A stretch of 64,000 bases of DNA, from positions 62,001 to 126,000 of the forward strand of contig NZ_CALNWY010000003.1 of assembly GCF_940807255.1 (NCBI RefSeq), in the 5' to 3' direction. The notes beneath the pieces are model-generated. The model was not told where the DNA came from, did not search any database, and saw only the letters and a list, made by a program, of their open reading frames with translations. Made by a program: the position numbers and the translations under genes. This DNA is from Mixta sp. Marseille-Q2659. Its GTDB lineage: Bacteria; Pseudomonadota; Gammaproteobacteria; Enterobacterales; Enterobacteriaceae. Position 1 is the stretch's first letter. The number at the start of each line of letters is the position of its first letter. Positions 20,040 through 30,950 of this stretch are shown piece by piece.

Positions 20040-22892
20040 TTATACGCCGCGCACTTTCCTCACGCGTTCAGCATAAATAGCCAGTGACGTTTTGAGCGTA
20101 TCCAGTGTTACCGGTTTCGACAGACAGTTATCCATGCCAGCCTCCATGCAGCGCTGCTTCTCCTCCGCCAGCGCGTTCGCTGTTACGCCAATAATCGGGA
20201 AGGTTTGCCCCAGCTGGCGCAGACGCTGCGTCAGACGGTAGCCGTCCATATTCGGCATATTGACGTCGGTCAGTACAATATCGATCTCGCTGCGGCTGAT
20301 AACGTTCAGCGCATCGACGCCGTCCTGCGCCGTTTTAACCCGATAGCCCAGCGAGCTAAGCTGATCGGAAAGCAGCATCCGGTTGATAGGATGATCGTCT
20401 ACCACCAGCACCAGAATATCGTGATTATCGATGCCCTGCTGTTCCGGTACTGGCAGCGACGCCAGTCCATCCGGCACTTCCACCACTACGCTGTAAATCC
20501 TGCCCAGCAGCGCCGGCAGTTCATGCGGCATGGCGGTGCTGTAGATCCAACGGCCCGGCTTTACTTCATACGGCATGTCGATATGACCGCCGTCGAACAT
20601 AATCACCGCGCGCACCAGCTGTTCCGGCTGGAAGTCGTAATCGGTAATGACCACATCATCCGCCTGCCACGTCTGATCTTCCAGACGTTTCACCCGGATA
20701 CCGTGCGCCTGAAGCAGACGCGTCATAAACTCCGCAAGGAAATCGTTCCGCAGCGCCAGCCAGATCTGTTTATCCTGTAAGCCTTCATGCAGCACCGGCG
20801 CCATCATCTGGCTGTTGTAGAGCGGAATGCGCACGATAAACTGGCTGCCCATGCCTGGCTCGGATTCCACCTCAATATCGCCATCCATCATGTTGATCAG
20901 CTTTTCGCAGATCGCCAGGCCAAGGCCGGTGCCCTGGAAGTTACGCTGTACGCCGGTGCCGACCTGGAAGAAAGGATCAAACAGCCGGGTAATCTCTTTA
21001 CCGGCGATACCGACGCCGGTATCGCGCACCCGCACCGCCAGATAACCGTCGCGCACATAGGCGTGCAGAATGATGCAACCGGTATGGGTGAATTTAATGG
21101 CGTTATTCAGCAGGTTAGAAACCACCTGTTGCAGACGCATCGGATCGCCGTCCAGCGCGACCGGCACGTCATATTCGATAAAACAGTAGAGCGTCAGACG
21201 CTTTTTCACCACCAGTGACAGATAGTTGGCGGTGATATGCGTGATAATCTCACGCGGCGCAAAGGGACGCGGCTCGATCTGCAGCTGTTCCGATTCGATT
21301 TTGGAGAAGTCGAGAATGTCGCTGATGATTTTCAGCAGCAGGCTGGAGGAGTTGTTCATCGCAGTAACCAGCGACTCCACGCCCTTCGGCAGCTGTTTGG
21401 TTTGCAGCAGATCGAGGTTGCCGATAATGCCGTACAGCGGCGTGCGTAGTTCATGGCTGACGGTAGCCAGGAACATCGATTTCGACTGGCTCGCCTGCTC
21501 GGCCGCCTGCGCCATTTCCTGTAGCGACTCTTCCATTTTTACGCGCGCGCTGACATCCACCAGCACGCAAATCGCCACGTTTTCATTGCGATAGCGCGAG
21601 TGGACAAAGCTGATTTGCAGGTTGGTATTGCTGCCGGTCAGCAGATCAACAAAGTTAACCTGCTGGCCGCTGATAATTTCCGTCAACTTCTGGCGATCTT
21701 CCTGCGTCAGCATGGTGAGATAGTTATGCGCCAGCTCATTACTGAGGATATTGGTGCCGTCGCGGGTGCGCAGGATACAGATGCCGACCGGCGCAGAGGC
21801 GACAATCTTACGGTTAAACTGCTCATGCTCTTCCAGCCGGTGCGCGTTCTCTTCCGCAGGCAAAAACATGCGACGCTCAAACAGCCACGCCAGGGTAAAC
21901 AGAATGATGGCGCTGATCAGGTTCAGCAGGATCGCATTAATCATCAGCAGCTTAAGTCTGTCCACCAGCACATCCGTCGGCACCGAATAGATAATGCTCA
22001 GGTTGGATGGATGCAGGGTTTTCTTCAGCACCAGCTGTTTGTAGTTATCGACATAGCCAAACCAGGCTTTTTCATTAGGGATATCATCAAGCGAAAACGC
22101 CACGCGCCCACGGTTGGAAGAGAGTACCGGCTGATTCGCTTCGTTAATCAGCGTGGCGGTAATCGGCAGGCTGCCCGGCGTAACAAAATCATCAAGGCGG
22201 ATGTTCTGCTCAATGCCGAGCAGGGCCTCCAGCTTGTTGGCGATATAAATCGGCGTCACCATATAGAAGTAGCCGACGCCTGGCTGGCCATTATTGCTGA
22301 CCCAGTAGAGGCTGCTTTTGCGCTCGTCCGCGCTGCTGTTGCGGTAACGCAGGATACGGTCATGCAGCGTCGTCACGGTACGCTCGCGATCGACAGAGCC
22401 GTTGCCGATACCGAAGTCGGCCATGCACAGCCCTTCTCCGCCAATGAAAAAGACCCGATTCAGCTCATAGGCTGAAGCGAAGTTGGTTCTCCAGTAGTTC
22501 AGAAAATAGCTGAGCGATTCCAGCGAGCTACGCCAGGTGTTGCTCATAGAGGAGCAGTTTGAATTGGCCGCCAGCGGATAGAACTGTGGCAGCGTCGCCT
22601 TACCGGGGAAAACGCCGTTTAACGGATCTGTCCCGTTAGCGCCGTTGCTCAGGCGGTTTTCCGCGATGTATTTCAGCTCGCGGGTAATGTCGGCGGAATG
22701 GCGCACGTACCACTGCGCCTGATCATAGTTGAGCGTAAATTCCTGACGTACCTGCGCTTCCTGTTCGTGCAGGATGCTAATAACGTAAAACGCCGTCAGC
22801 AGCGCGCCCAGCGACCAGAGCATCAGCGCCAGCGCGCGAAACAGGTAGCGGGAAATTCGGAGCGTAGTGCGAAACGAAACGAGATATTTCAA
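20040..22892 (-). CDS. rcsC: Hybrid sensor kinase RcsC
   Basis: RcsC starts the Rcs phosphorelay at the inner membrane. Two membrane segments (about residues 20-42 and 312-335) enclose a periplasmic domain. A PAS-like region, the HisKA motif FLATVSHELRTPLYG (His near 480), the ATPase motifs (DTGVGI, GTGLGLAICEKL) and a C-terminal receiver with DVNMPNMDGYR follow. The family start M/L-KYL-SFRTTL is matched by a TTG at 22892, giving 950 residues against 949 in E. coli. A TTG at 22916 would add eight residues; neither has a good ribosome binding site. It is encoded opposite to rcsDB, but about 2.5 kb away instead of directly adjacent. Confidence 0.95.
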   Translation of the reverse strand: MKYLVSFRTTLRISRYLFRALALMLWSLGALLTAFYVISILHEQEAQVRQEFTLNYDQAQWYVRHSADITRELKYIAENRLSNGANGTDPLNGVFPGKATLPQFYPLAANSNCSSMSNTWRSSLESLSYFLNYWRTNFASAYELNRVFFIGGEGLCMADFGIGNGSVDRERTVTTLHDRILRYRNSSADERKSSLYWVSNNGQPGVGYFYMVTPIYIANKLEALLGIEQNIRLDDFVTPGSLPITATLINEANQPVLSSNRGRVAFSLDDIPNEKAWFGYVDNYKQLVLKKTLHPSNLSIIYSVPTDVLVDRLKLLMINAILLNLISAIILFTLAWLFERRMFLPAEENAHRLEEHEQFNRKIVASAPVGICILRTRDGTNILSNELAHNYLTMLTQEDRQKLTEIISGQQVNFVDLLTGSNTNLQISFVHSRYRNENVAICVLVDVSARVKMEESLQEMAQAAEQASQSKSMFLATVSHELRTPLYGIIGNLDLLQTKQLPKGVESLVTAMNNSSSLLLKIISDILDFSKIESEQLQIEPRPFAPREIITHITANYLSLVVKKRLTLYCFIEYDVPVALDGDPMRLQQVVSNLLNNAIKFTHTGCIILHAYVRDGYLAVRVRDTGVGIAGKEITRLFDPFFQVGTGVQRNFQGTGLGLAICEKLINMMDGDIEVESEPGMGSQFIVRIPLYNSQMMAPVLHEGLQDKQIWLALRNDFLAEFMTRLLQAHGIRVKRLEDQTWQADDVVITDYDFQPEQLVRAVIMFDGGHIDMPYEVKPGRWIYSTAMPHELPALLGRIYSVVVEVPDGLASLPVPEQQGIDNHDILVLVVDDHPINRMLLSDQLSSLGYRVKTAQDGVDALNVISRSEIDIVLTDVNMPNMDGYRLTQRLRQLGQTFPIIGVTANALAEEKQRCMEAGMDNCLSKPVTLDTLKTSLAIYAERVRKVRGV

Positions 22893-23087
22893 GGGAAACC
22901 CGGGCGCAACCGCCAATGATTAAAAATTTTTGATCCCGCTACAGTAGCCGCAGGCGGCAAAAAAAGCCAGCCGTTAGCCTTACTTCCCGGCTCGCCTGCG
23001 GCAATTTCAGTTTTCTCCGGCTGGGATTGTCGGACGGCACTTGCCGGTCGGGGTCAGGTTATGACAGCGCCGCCTGATTACGGGCGT

Positions 23088-23115
23088 AAAAAAGGCCGGT
23101 TAAACCGGCCTTTTT
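23088..23115. terminator. gyrA terminator, bidirectional
   Basis: AAAAAGGCCGGT and ACCGGCCTTTTT form a 12-bp stem around TAA, 17 bases after the gyrA stop. Both strands end in T-runs. Confidence 0.88.
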
Positions 23116-23131
23116 ATGACTGGAGCGGCGA

Positions 23132-25768
23132 TTACTCTTCTTCGCCTTCCGGGATATCATCGTCGTTGTCCACTTCCGGGGCAATATCCTCCTCCCCTTC
23201 TGCGACGCTGCCGTCGATGGCGTCCAGCTCTTCTTCTTCCACCGGCTCGGCGACGCGCTGCAGACCTACCACATTTTCGTCCGCGGCGGTACGAATCAGA
23301 ATCACACCCTGGGTGTTACGGCCCACGATGCTGACTTCCGAAACGCGCGTACGCACCAGCGTACCGGCATCGGTGATCATCATAATCTGATCGCTGTCCT
23401 CAACCTGCACCGCACCAATAACCGGCCCGTTGCGATCGGTGACTTTGATCGAGATAACGCCCTGCGTGGCGCGTGATTTGGTCGGGTATTCGCTATTGGC
23501 GGTACGTTTACCGTAACCGTTCTGCGTTACCGTCAGAATCGCGCCTTCGTCACGCGGCACAATCAGCGAGACCACGCGATCCCCTTCCGCCAGCTTGATG
23601 CCGCGCACGCCGGAAGCGGTACGGCCCATGGCACGCACAGCCTGCTCGGAGAAGCGCACCACTTTACCGGCCGCCGAGAACAGCATCACTTCATTGCTGC
23701 CTTCGGTCAGCGCCACGCCGATCAGCTCATCGTCTTCACGCAGGTTGACGGCGATAATACCGGCGCTGCGCGGACGGCTGAACTCGGTCAGCGAGGTTTT
23801 CTTCACGGTACCGCTGGCGGTCGCCATAAAGATATTGGTGCCTTCGGTGTATTCACGCACCGGCAGAATGGCGGTGATACGTTCGTTGGCTTCCAGCGGC
23901 AGCAGGTTGACGATCGGACGTCCACGCGCGCCACGGCTCGCTTCCGGCAGCTGGTAGACCTTCATCCAGTAGAGACGGCCACGGCTGGAGAAGCAGAGGA
24001 TCGTATCGTGCGTATTGGCCACCAACAGGCGATCAATAAAGTCCTCTTCCTTGATGCGCGCCGCCGATTTCCCTTTACCACCGCGACGCTGCGCTTCGTA
24101 ATCAGAAAGCGGCTGATATTTCACGTAGCCCTGATGTGACAGGGTAACCACGACATCTTCCTGATTGATCAGATCTTCGATATTGATATCGGCGCTGTTA
24201 GCGGTGATTTCGGTGCGGCGCTGATCGCCAAACTGGTCGCGGATCGCTTCCAGCTCTTCACGGATCACTTCCATCAGGCGCTCGGCGCTTTCCAGAATGT
24301 GGATCAGCTCGGCAATTTGCTCCAGCAGCTCTTTGTACTCGTCCAGCAGCTTCTCATGTTCCAGGCCTGTCAGCTTCTGCAGACGTAAATCAAGGATCGC
24401 CTGCGCCTGCTGTTCGGTCAGATGATAGCGACCGTCGCGAATACCAAACTGCTCTTCCAGCCATTCAGGGCGCGCCGCGTTATCACCGGCACGCTCCAGC
24501 ATGGCGGCAACGTGACCCAGTTCCCAGGCCTGCGCAACCAGTCCGGCTTTCGCTTCGGCCGGGTTCGGCGCACGGCGGATCAGCTCGATAATCGGATCGA
24601 TATTCGCCAGCGCAATCGCCAGACCTTCCAGGATATGCGCCCGATCGCGCGCCTTGCGCAGTTCAAAAATGGTACGGCGCGTGACGACTTCGCGACGATG
24701 GCGCACAAAGGCTTCCAGAATATCCTTCAGCGGCATAATCTTCGGCTGGCCCTGATGCAGCGCCACCATGTTGATGCCGAAAGAGACCTGCAGCTGCGTC
24801 AGCGAATAGAGGTTATTCAGCACTACTTCCGCTACTGCGTCGCGCTTCACTTCAATCACGATGCGCATGCCGTCTTTATCGGACTCGTCGCGCAGCGCGC
24901 TGATGCCTTCGATACGCTTATCTTTCACCAGCTCAGCGATTTTCTCGATCAGGCGCGCTTTGTTGACCTGATAGGGAATTTCGTGAATGACGATAGTTTC
25001 GCGACCGGTTTTGGCATCGGTTTCCACTTCGCCACGGGCGCGGATATAAATTTTACCGCGACCGGTACGATAGGCTTCTTCAATACCGCGACGACCGTTG
25101 ATGATAGCAGCGGTGGGGAAATCCGGTCCTGGGATATGCTCCATCAGCCCTTCGACGCTGATATTCTCATCGTCGATATAGGCCAGACAGCCGTTGATCA
25201 CCTCAGTAAGGTTATGCGGCGGAATGTTGGTGGCCATACCCACGGCGATACCTGACGAGCCGTTAACCAGCAGGTTAGGCACTTTGGTCGGCAGCACTTC
25301 AGGGATCTGCTCGGTGCCGTCGTAGTTCGGCACAAAATCGACGGTCTCTTTTTCGAGATCCGCCAGCAGCTCGTGGGCAATTTTCGCCATACGGACTTCG
25401 GTATAACGCATCGCCGCTGCGGAGTCGCCGTCGATGGAACCGAAGTTGCCCTGGCCATCCACCAGCATGTAACGCAGCGAAAACGGCTGCGCCATACGCA
25501 CGATGGTGTCATAAACGGCGGAATCGCCGTGCGGGTGATATTTACCGATGACGTCGCCAACGACACGGGCAGATTTTTTGTAAGGTTTGTTCCAGTCGTT
25601 GCCCAGCACGCTCATGGCAAAAAGCACGCGGCGGTGGACTGGCTTCAGGCCATCGCGAACATCTGGTAATGCACGGCCAACGATGACCGACATGGCGTAA
25701 TCAAGATAAGAACTCTTCAGTTCTTCCTCAATATTGACCGGTGTGATTTCTCTGGCAAGGTCGCTCAT
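23132..25768 (-). CDS. gyrA: DNA gyrase subunit A
   Basis: GyrA cuts and rejoins DNA in the gyrase A2B2 complex, introducing negative supercoils. The 878 residues (875 in E. coli) align from the first residue ([20 protein letters not shown]). The catalytic Tyr122 is in [11 protein letters not shown] and the GyrA box is QRRGGKG. The C-terminal beta-pinwheel and a very acidic tail ([12 protein letters not shown]) are present. The quinolone-resistance region reads [11 protein letters not shown], so Ser83 and Asp87 are wild type. It is divergent from ubiG across a 173-base promoter region. Confidence 0.99.
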   Translation of the reverse strand: MSDLAREITPVNIEEELKSSYLDYAMSVIVGRALPDVRDGLKPVHRRVLFAMSVLGNDWNKPYKKSARVVGDVIGKYHPHGDSAVYDTIVRMAQPFSLRYMLVDGQGNFGSIDGDSAAAMRYTEVRMAKIAHELLADLEKETVDFVPNYDGTEQIPEVLPTKVPNLLVNGSSGIAVGMATNIPPHNLTEVINGCLAYIDDENISVEGLMEHIPGPDFPTAAIINGRRGIEEAYRTGRGKIYIRARGEVETDAKTGRETIVIHEIPYQVNKARLIEKIAELVKDKRIEGISALRDESDKDGMRIVIEVKRDAVAEVVLNNLYSLTQLQVSFGINMVALHQGQPKIMPLKDILEAFVRHRREVVTRRTIFELRKARDRAHILEGLAIALANIDPIIELIRRAPNPAEAKAGLVAQAWELGHVAAMLERAGDNAARPEWLEEQFGIRDGRYHLTEQQAQAILDLRLQKLTGLEHEKLLDEYKELLEQIAELIHILESAERLMEVIREELEAIRDQFGDQRRTEITANSADINIEDLINQEDVVVTLSHQGYVKYQPLSDYEAQRRGGKGKSAARIKEEDFIDRLLVANTHDTILCFSSRGRLYWMKVYQLPEASRGARGRPIVNLLPLEANERITAILPVREYTEGTNIFMATASGTVKKTSLTEFSRPRSAGIIAVNLREDDELIGVALTEGSNEVMLFSAAGKVVRFSEQAVRAMGRTASGVRGIKLAEGDRVVSLIVPRDEGAILTVTQNGYGKRTANSEYPTKSRATQGVISIKVTDRNGPVIGAVQVEDSDQIMMITDAGTLVRTRVSEVSIVGRNTQGVILIRTAADENVVGLQRVAEPVEEEELDAIDGSVAEGEEDIAPEVDNDDDIPEGEEE

Positions 25769-25941
25769 GGAGCCGCTATCCCTCTACATTTATCCCGGAT
25801 TTAAAGGTGCGAAAGTATATCACATTGCAACCAGCCGGTGAACGGAAAGCAGCGTTTTAAACGCGCTTTAGGCTTTGTCGCGCCGTGCCGATCGCCGCGA
25901 GAAGATGTATACTCCGAAAAACTTTGTCAGGAGTAAAAAAG

Positions 25942-26664
25942 ATGGATGCGAGAGCGCAGATGAACAATGTGGATCAGGCGGAAATCGCCAAATTTGAAGC
26001 GGTGGCGTCACGCTGGTGGGATCTGGAAGGTGAGTTTAAGCCGCTGCACCGCATTAATCCGCTGCGCCTTGGCTATATCGCGCAACATGCCGGCGGTCTG
26101 TTTGGTAAGAAAGTGCTGGATGTGGGCTGCGGCGGCGGCATTCTGGCGGAAAGTATGGCGCGCGAAGGCGCGGAAGTGACCGGACTCGATATGGGCGGCG
26201 AGCCGCTGGAAGTGGCGCGTCTGCATGCGCTGGAGAGCGGCGTTACGCTGGATTACGTGCAGCAAACGGTAGAGGATCACGCCGAGCAGCACGCGGGCCG
26301 CTACGACGTGGTGACCTGTATGGAGATGCTGGAGCATGTGCCGGATCCCCGTTCGGTGGTGCTGGCCTGCGCGCGTCTGGTGAAACCGGGCGGCGACGTC
26401 TTTTTCTCCACCATCAACCGCAACGCCAAATCCTGGCTGATGGCGGTGGTCGGCGCGGAATATGTGCTGCGTATGGTGCCGCGCGGCACACACGATGCGA
26501 AAAAATTTATTCGTCCGGCGGAGCTGCTGCACTGGGTGGATGAAACCCCGCTGCGCGAAAAGCATATTATCGGGCTGCACTATAATCCGCTGCGCGACAG
26601 CTTCCGTCTCGCCCCAGGCGTGGACGTTAACTATATGCTGCATACGCGCCACGGCGAGGCCTAA
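25942..26664 (+). CDS. ubiG: Ubiquinone O-methyltransferase UbiG
   Basis: UbiG performs both O-methylations of ubiquinone synthesis using S-adenosylmethionine. The SAM-binding motif [16 protein letters not shown] lies near residue 60, followed by GLDMG and [13 protein letters not shown]. It has 240 residues, equal to E. coli UbiG. CAGGAG lies 8 bases before the ATG at 25942. It is divergent from gyrA, as in E. coli. Confidence 0.97.
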   Translation: MDARAQMNNVDQAEIAKFEAVASRWWDLEGEFKPLHRINPLRLGYIAQHAGGLFGKKVLDVGCGGGILAESMAREGAEVTGLDMGGEPLEVARLHALESGVTLDYVQQTVEDHAEQHAGRYDVVTCMEMLEHVPDPRSVVLACARLVKPGGDVFFSTINRNAKSWLMAVVGAEYVLRMVPRGTHDAKKFIRPAELLHWVDETPLREKHIIGLHYNPLRDSFRLAPGVDVNYMLHTRHGEA

Positions 26665-26694
26665 GCGCCTGTCGCCGCGCCGGGCGGTTCGAGT

Positions 26695-27612
26695 CTACAG
26701 ATGAAACTGGCTGGCGCACAGCTCCTGCTCCAGCCAGCCAAGAAAACGCTTCATTTTGTCCTTCTTTTCGCTGGCGTGCGGAAACACCAGATGATGCGCG
26801 CTAACCGGCATAGCGAAGCGGTCGTCGAAAACCGGCACCAGCTTGCCCGTGCGAATATAATCCTGCGCCAGCAGATTGCTCTCCAGAATAAATCCCATAT
26901 TCATGCAGGCGGCCTCAAAGCTCATATAAGAGCGATCGAAACTAAACACAAAACTTTTGCTTTTATATTCCACGTCGTGCCATGAAAACCAAACGTCCCA
27001 GCCAATCAGCGTAATTTCAGAATTAATCAGCTCGCTAAAAACCAGCTGTTCAGGATGCGTAACAGGATGGCGCGCCAGATAGTCCGGCGAGGCCAGCACC
27101 ACCATTTTTTCATTTTTAATGGTTTTTACGCTTAAGGTCGGCCATTCCGCCAGCCCGTGGCGAATATCAATATCCACATTGTCACGGGCAAACTGCAAAT
27201 TTTCATAAGAGCAGGTCAGGTTAAGCTGAATATCAGGGTGCGCCTCCCTGAATTTATCCAGCCGTTTCATCAGCCACAGCAGGCCAAAGCTCGGCGAAGA
27301 ATGCACCCGCAGATGCTCATGATGAATATCGTTAATTGCCTTTTCCGTCGCGCGGCCAATAATATTTAACGGACCGGCAATTTCTTTCAGATAAATCTCA
27401 CCGGTTAACGTTAGCACTACCCCTTTACCGTTACGGGTAAAGAGTTTTTTCCCTAAAAAACGCTCCAGCGCGGCAATTTGATGGCTCACCGCTGATGAGG
27501 TCACATTTAAATTTTCCGCCGCACTATTCAGGCTGCCGCTATTTGCTACCTCGATAAACGCTAAAATATTTTTTAACGAGGGTAGAGGGAGGTTATTTTT
27601 TCTGGCCGTCAC
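26695..27612 (-). CDS. LysR-family regulator of the split-transketolase cluster
   Basis: A 305-residue LysR-type regulator of the GcvA-like subgroup. The N-terminal winged helix (LKNILAFIEVANSGSLNSAAENLNVTSSAVSHQIAALERFLG) is followed by a periplasmic-binding-protein-like effector domain. The GTG at 27612 has AGGAGA 8 bases upstream. It is divergent from the MFS gene at 27972, the usual arrangement for a LysR regulator and its target operon, so control of the MFS-SDR-transketolase genes is a reasonable inference. The inducer is unknown, probably the imported substrate or a product of it. Confidence 0.9.
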   Translation of the reverse strand: MTARKNNLPLPSLKNILAFIEVANSGSLNSAAENLNVTSSAVSHQIAALERFLGKKLFTRNGKGVVLTLTGEIYLKEIAGPLNIIGRATEKAINDIHHEHLRVHSSPSFGLLWLMKRLDKFREAHPDIQLNLTCSYENLQFARDNVDIDIRHGLAEWPTLSVKTIKNEKMVVLASPDYLARHPVTHPEQLVFSELINSEITLIGWDVWFSWHDVEYKSKSFVFSFDRSYMSFEAACMNMGFILESNLLAQDYIRTGKLVPVFDDRFAMPVSAHHLVFPHASEKKDKMKRFLGWLEQELCASQFHL

Positions 27613-27971
27613 CGAACGCGTCTCCTGAAGATAATGTTCTGCGCCTGATTGTATCCTGCAAAACGGAGCGGAACAATTTATTAACCAGCCCCCTTAACAC
27701 ACCTCAACAACACCTTTAATCGCTATAAAATGTGACGAGCGTTGCATTTTTAATTCTCGCCATTGACGTTAAACCGTAATGATCATTCTCAGCTAATTGG
27801 CAAACCTTTATGAGCCCTCTCACGAATCAAATTTTTCTCAGCCACAACTGAATTTTTTTAACTTCCCATTTCTTTTTTAACGCATATAGTCAACTCACCC
27901 TAATTAACCTTCTCTCTTAAAAAAATGTAATTAAAACGTCGTCCGATGCCACGTATTTAAGGGGCTAACGC
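27613..27971. promoter_or_regulatory. AT-rich divergent promoter region
   Basis: The 359 bases between the LysR gene and the MFS gene are strongly AT-rich and hold no gene. Both promoters and LysR binding sites should lie here. Several T-N11-A sequences occur, but none could be singled out. AAGGGG at 27959-27964 is the MFS ribosome binding site. Confidence 0.55.
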
Positions 27972-29300
27972 ATGTTCAGAACAGAAGCCACGTCATTAGT
28001 ACAAACCAGGCAGAGTTATTATCGTTTTGTTGTCCTTGCCTTAATCTTTATTGTTTACGCGGTAAATTATGCCGACAGAACGAATATTGGCGCCGTACTG
28101 CCTTTTATCATTAAAGAATTTCATATTAATAATTTCGAAGCCGGCGCTATTGCCAGTATGTTTTTCCTGGGCTATGCGCTGAGCCAAATTCCCGCCGGTT
28201 TTTTTATGGCTAAAAAAGGGATTCGCGGCGTGGTCGCGCTCTCCATATTCGGCTTTTCCTTTTTTACCTGGCTAATGGGCACCGCGTCGTCGGTGGTCGG
28301 GTTGAAATGGATCCGGCTTGGGCTGGGATTAAGCGAAGGCCCCTGTCCGGTCGGGCTGGCCTCCACCATCAATAACTGGTTTCCCGCCAAAGAGAAAGCG
28401 ACGGCAACCGGCGTCTTTATCGCTGCCACCATGTTTGCGCCGATTATCGTGCCACCGCTGGCGGTCTGGATTGCGCTGGAGTATGGCTGGCGCTGGGTAT
28501 TTTTTTCCTTCGCGATTCCCGGCATGATTGTCGCTGTCGCCTGGTATTTACTGGTTAAAACCAAACCCGCGGAAAGCCGTTTTGTTTCCCCTGGCGAGCT
28601 GGATATTATTCAGGCGGACAGTAGCAACAGAAATCAAACGCGCCAGAATTTAATTCTGCATCCTAAATTTGCGCGGCTGGATCGCCTTATTCGGGTAAAA
28701 AAACTCGCGCCCATCAATAACGCCAAAGATTTGTTTAAATCGAAAAATATTATCGGCGATTTCCTGGCCTATTTTATGATGGTCAGCGTGCTGTACGGTT
28801 TACTGACCTGGATTCCGCTTTATTTAGTGCAGGAAAAAGGCTTTACATTTTTAAATATGGGCTTTGTCGCTACCATGCCCTGCCTGGGCGGATTAATCGG
28901 CGCCATCGGCGGCGGATATATTTCCGATAAGCTATTAGGGCGCCGTCGTAAACCCACCATGATATTTACCGCCGTCGCCACCGTAATAATGATGTTCATT
29001 ATGCTGCATATTTCCGGCGACACCTTAACGATTTGCCTCGGCCTGTTTTTTGTCGGTTTCTGCCTGAATATCGGCTGGCCCGCTTTTACCGCTTACGGCA
29101 TGGCGGTGGCCGACAGTAAAACCTATCCGATCGCCGCCTCCATTATTAACAGCGGCGGCAATTTGGGCGGTTTTGTTTCCCCGATGGTCGCCGGATTTCT
29201 GCTGGATAAAACCGGCAGCTTTAATGCGGTATTTACCTATTTTGGCATCTGCGCGGCAATTGGGCTGGTGCTGATCTGCCTGCTCGACGAGCCGGAATAA
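27972..29300 (+). CDS. MFS permease of the anion:cation symporter group
   Basis: A 442-residue, twelve-segment transporter. The motif YAVNYADRTNIGAVLPFI in the first segment and RLGLGLSEGPCPVGLASTINNWFP are typical of the anion:cation symporter family, which takes up sugar acids and other organic anions such as glucarate, hexuronates or rhamnonate. It starts an apparent operon with an SDR dehydrogenase and two transketolase halves, so it probably imports the substrate. The exact compound cannot be read from sequence. The ribosome binding site AAGGGG sits 7 bases before the ATG. Confidence 0.88.
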   Translation: MFRTEATSLVQTRQSYYRFVVLALIFIVYAVNYADRTNIGAVLPFIIKEFHINNFEAGAIASMFFLGYALSQIPAGFFMAKKGIRGVVALSIFGFSFFTWLMGTASSVVGLKWIRLGLGLSEGPCPVGLASTINNWFPAKEKATATGVFIAATMFAPIIVPPLAVWIALEYGWRWVFFSFAIPGMIVAVAWYLLVKTKPAESRFVSPGELDIIQADSSNRNQTRQNLILHPKFARLDRLIRVKKLAPINNAKDLFKSKNIIGDFLAYFMMVSVLYGLLTWIPLYLVQEKGFTFLNMGFVATMPCLGGLIGAIGGGYISDKLLGRRRKPTMIFTAVATVIMMFIMLHISGDTLTICLGLFFVGFCLNIGWPAFTAYGMAVADSKTYPIAASIINSGGNLGGFVSPMVAGFLLDKTGSFNAVFTYFGICAAIGLVLICLLDEPE

Positions 29301-29338
29301 CGCTCACTTTATTATTACCGTTCTTAATGGAGTTAATT

Positions 29339-30088
29339 ATGTTGCTAGAAGACAAAGTCGCCGTCATTACCGGCGCCGCATCCGTACGCGGTTTAGGCTT
29401 CGCCACCGCCAAACTGTTCGCCAGCCAGGGCGCGAAAGTGGTGATTATCGATCTCGACGCCGATGCCAGCGCGGCAGCGGCCAGCAAGCTGGGCGCGGGC
29501 CATCTCGGCCTGGCCGCTAACGTCGCCTGCGAGCAGCAGGTTAACGCGGCGATTGAGCAGGTGCTGGGCAAATATGGCCGCATCGATGTGCTGGTCAACA
29601 ATGCCGGGATCACGCAGCCCATTAAGCTGATGGATATTAAACGCGAAAATTACGATGCGGTGCTGGATGTCAGCCTGCGCGGCACGCTGCTGATGTCGCA
29701 GGCGGTGATCCCGACGATGCGCAGCCAGCGCGCGGGCAGTATCGTTTGTATCTCCTCCGTTTCTGCCCAGCGCGGCGGCGGTATTTTCGGCGGCCCACAC
29801 TACAGCGCGGCCAAAGCGGGCGTGCTGGGGTTGATGAAAGCGATGGCGCGCGAATTGGGGCCGGATAACGTGCGCGTCAACGCTATCGCGCCCGGCCTGA
29901 TCCAGACCGACATTACCGCCGGCAAGCTCTCCGACGAGATGCGGCAGTCTATTCTTTCCGGCATCCCGCTCAACCGTCTCGGAGATGCCGCTGACATCGC
30001 TGGCGCGGCGCTGTTCCTTGCCAGTCCCCTTTCCGCTTACTCCACCGGCATTACGCTCGACGTAAACGGCGGAATGCTGATCCATTAA
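29339..30088 (+). CDS. Short-chain dehydrogenase/reductase
   Basis: A 249-residue classical SDR. The cofactor motif is TGAASVRGLGFATA, with an acidic residue after the second strand (VVIIDLDAD) that suggests NAD over NADP. LVNNAGITQP, the catalytic Ser in ISSVSAQ, and the Tyr-Lys pair in HYSAAKAGVLG are all present. The C-terminus ends GITLDVNGGMLIH. It probably oxidises a hydroxyl of the imported sugar or sugar acid to a keto group that the transketolase could use. The ATG at 29339 is preferred since GGAG lies 7 bases upstream; an in-frame ATG at 29327 is the alternative. Confidence 0.9.
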   Translation: MLLEDKVAVITGAASVRGLGFATAKLFASQGAKVVIIDLDADASAAAASKLGAGHLGLAANVACEQQVNAAIEQVLGKYGRIDVLVNNAGITQPIKLMDIKRENYDAVLDVSLRGTLLMSQAVIPTMRSQRAGSIVCISSVSAQRGGGIFGGPHYSAAKAGVLGLMKAMARELGPDNVRVNAIAPGLIQTDITAGKLSDEMRQSILSGIPLNRLGDAADIAGAALFLASPLSAYSTGITLDVNGGMLIH

Positions 30089-30107
30089 TCGATTCCAGGG
30101 GAACAAC

Positions 30108-30950
30108 ATGTCACAGAGTGAACTACAGAAAGTTGCCGCAGCGGCCTGGCGTATCCGCCGTTACGCCCTGCGCATGGGCGAAGTACAGGGCCAGGGTTAT
30201 ATCGGACAGGCGCTGGGCATTGCCGATGTGCTGGCCACCGCGTTCAGCCATACCATGAACTTTCGACCAGAGGAGCCGGAATGGGAAGGACGCGATCGCT
30301 TTTTGCTGTCGCACGGCCATTACGCCATCGCTTATTACGCCGCGCTGATAGAGGCGGGCATCATCCTGGAAAGCGAGCTGGAAACTTACGGCTCGGACGA
30401 CAGCCGCCTGCCGATGTCCGGCATGGCGACCTACACGCCGGGCATGGAGATCTCCGGCGGCTCGTTGGGCCAGGGATTGAGCATCGCGGTCGGTATGGCG
30501 CTGGGTCTGAAGCAGAAGCAGAGCAGCGCGCTGGTGATTAACTCCATGTCCGACGGCGAGCTGGACGAAGGCTCAACCTGGGAAGCGGCGATGTCGGCCG
30601 CGCATTATCAGCTCGCCAACCTGATTAACCTGATTGACGTCAACCGCCAGCAGGCGGACGGAAATTCGCAAAACATCCTCGGCTATGAGCCGCTGCAGGA
30701 TAAATGGTCGGCGTTCGGCTGGTATGTGCAGCGCGTGGATGGCAACGATTTGAAGCAGGTGATCGCCGCGTTCGATAAGGCAAAAAATCATCAGGCCGCC
30801 GTCCCGCGCGTCATCATCTGCGACACCCTGATGGGCAAAGGCGTCCCCTTCCTTGAAGAACGGGATAAAAACCATTTTATTCGCGTCGATGCCGATGAGT
30901 GGCAGAAAGCGCTGGCAGTACTGGATACGCAACCACAAGGAGTCGCATGA
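30108..30950 (+). CDS. Transketolase, N-terminal subunit
   Basis: A 280-residue half-transketolase that binds thiamine diphosphate. Visible family features are LLSHGHYAIAYYAAL, GGSLGQGLSIAVGMALG and the diphosphate/Mg motif SDGELDEGSTWEA followed by LIDVN. The rest of the enzyme is encoded by the next gene, with the start and stop codons overlapping or touching. Two-gene transketolases are known for apulose-4-phosphate (AptAB) and sulfofructose (SqwGH) breakdown, but the substrate here is not known and no sugar kinase lies nearby. Confidence 0.92.
   Translation: MSQSELQKVAAAAWRIRRYALRMGEVQGQGYIGQALGIADVLATAFSHTMNFRPEEPEWEGRDRFLLSHGHYAIAYYAALIEAGIILESELETYGSDDSRLPMSGMATYTPGMEISGGSLGQGLSIAVGMALGLKQKQSSALVINSMSDGELDEGSTWEAAMSAAHYQLANLINLIDVNRQQADGNSQNILGYEPLQDKWSAFGWYVQRVDGNDLKQVIAAFDKAKNHQAAVPRVIICDTLMGKGVPFLEERDKNHFIRVDADEWQKALAVLDTQPQGVA

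Noticed and set aside
25500-25530. Quinolone resistance in gyrA
   Set aside because: Ser83 and Asp87 are both the wild-type residues.
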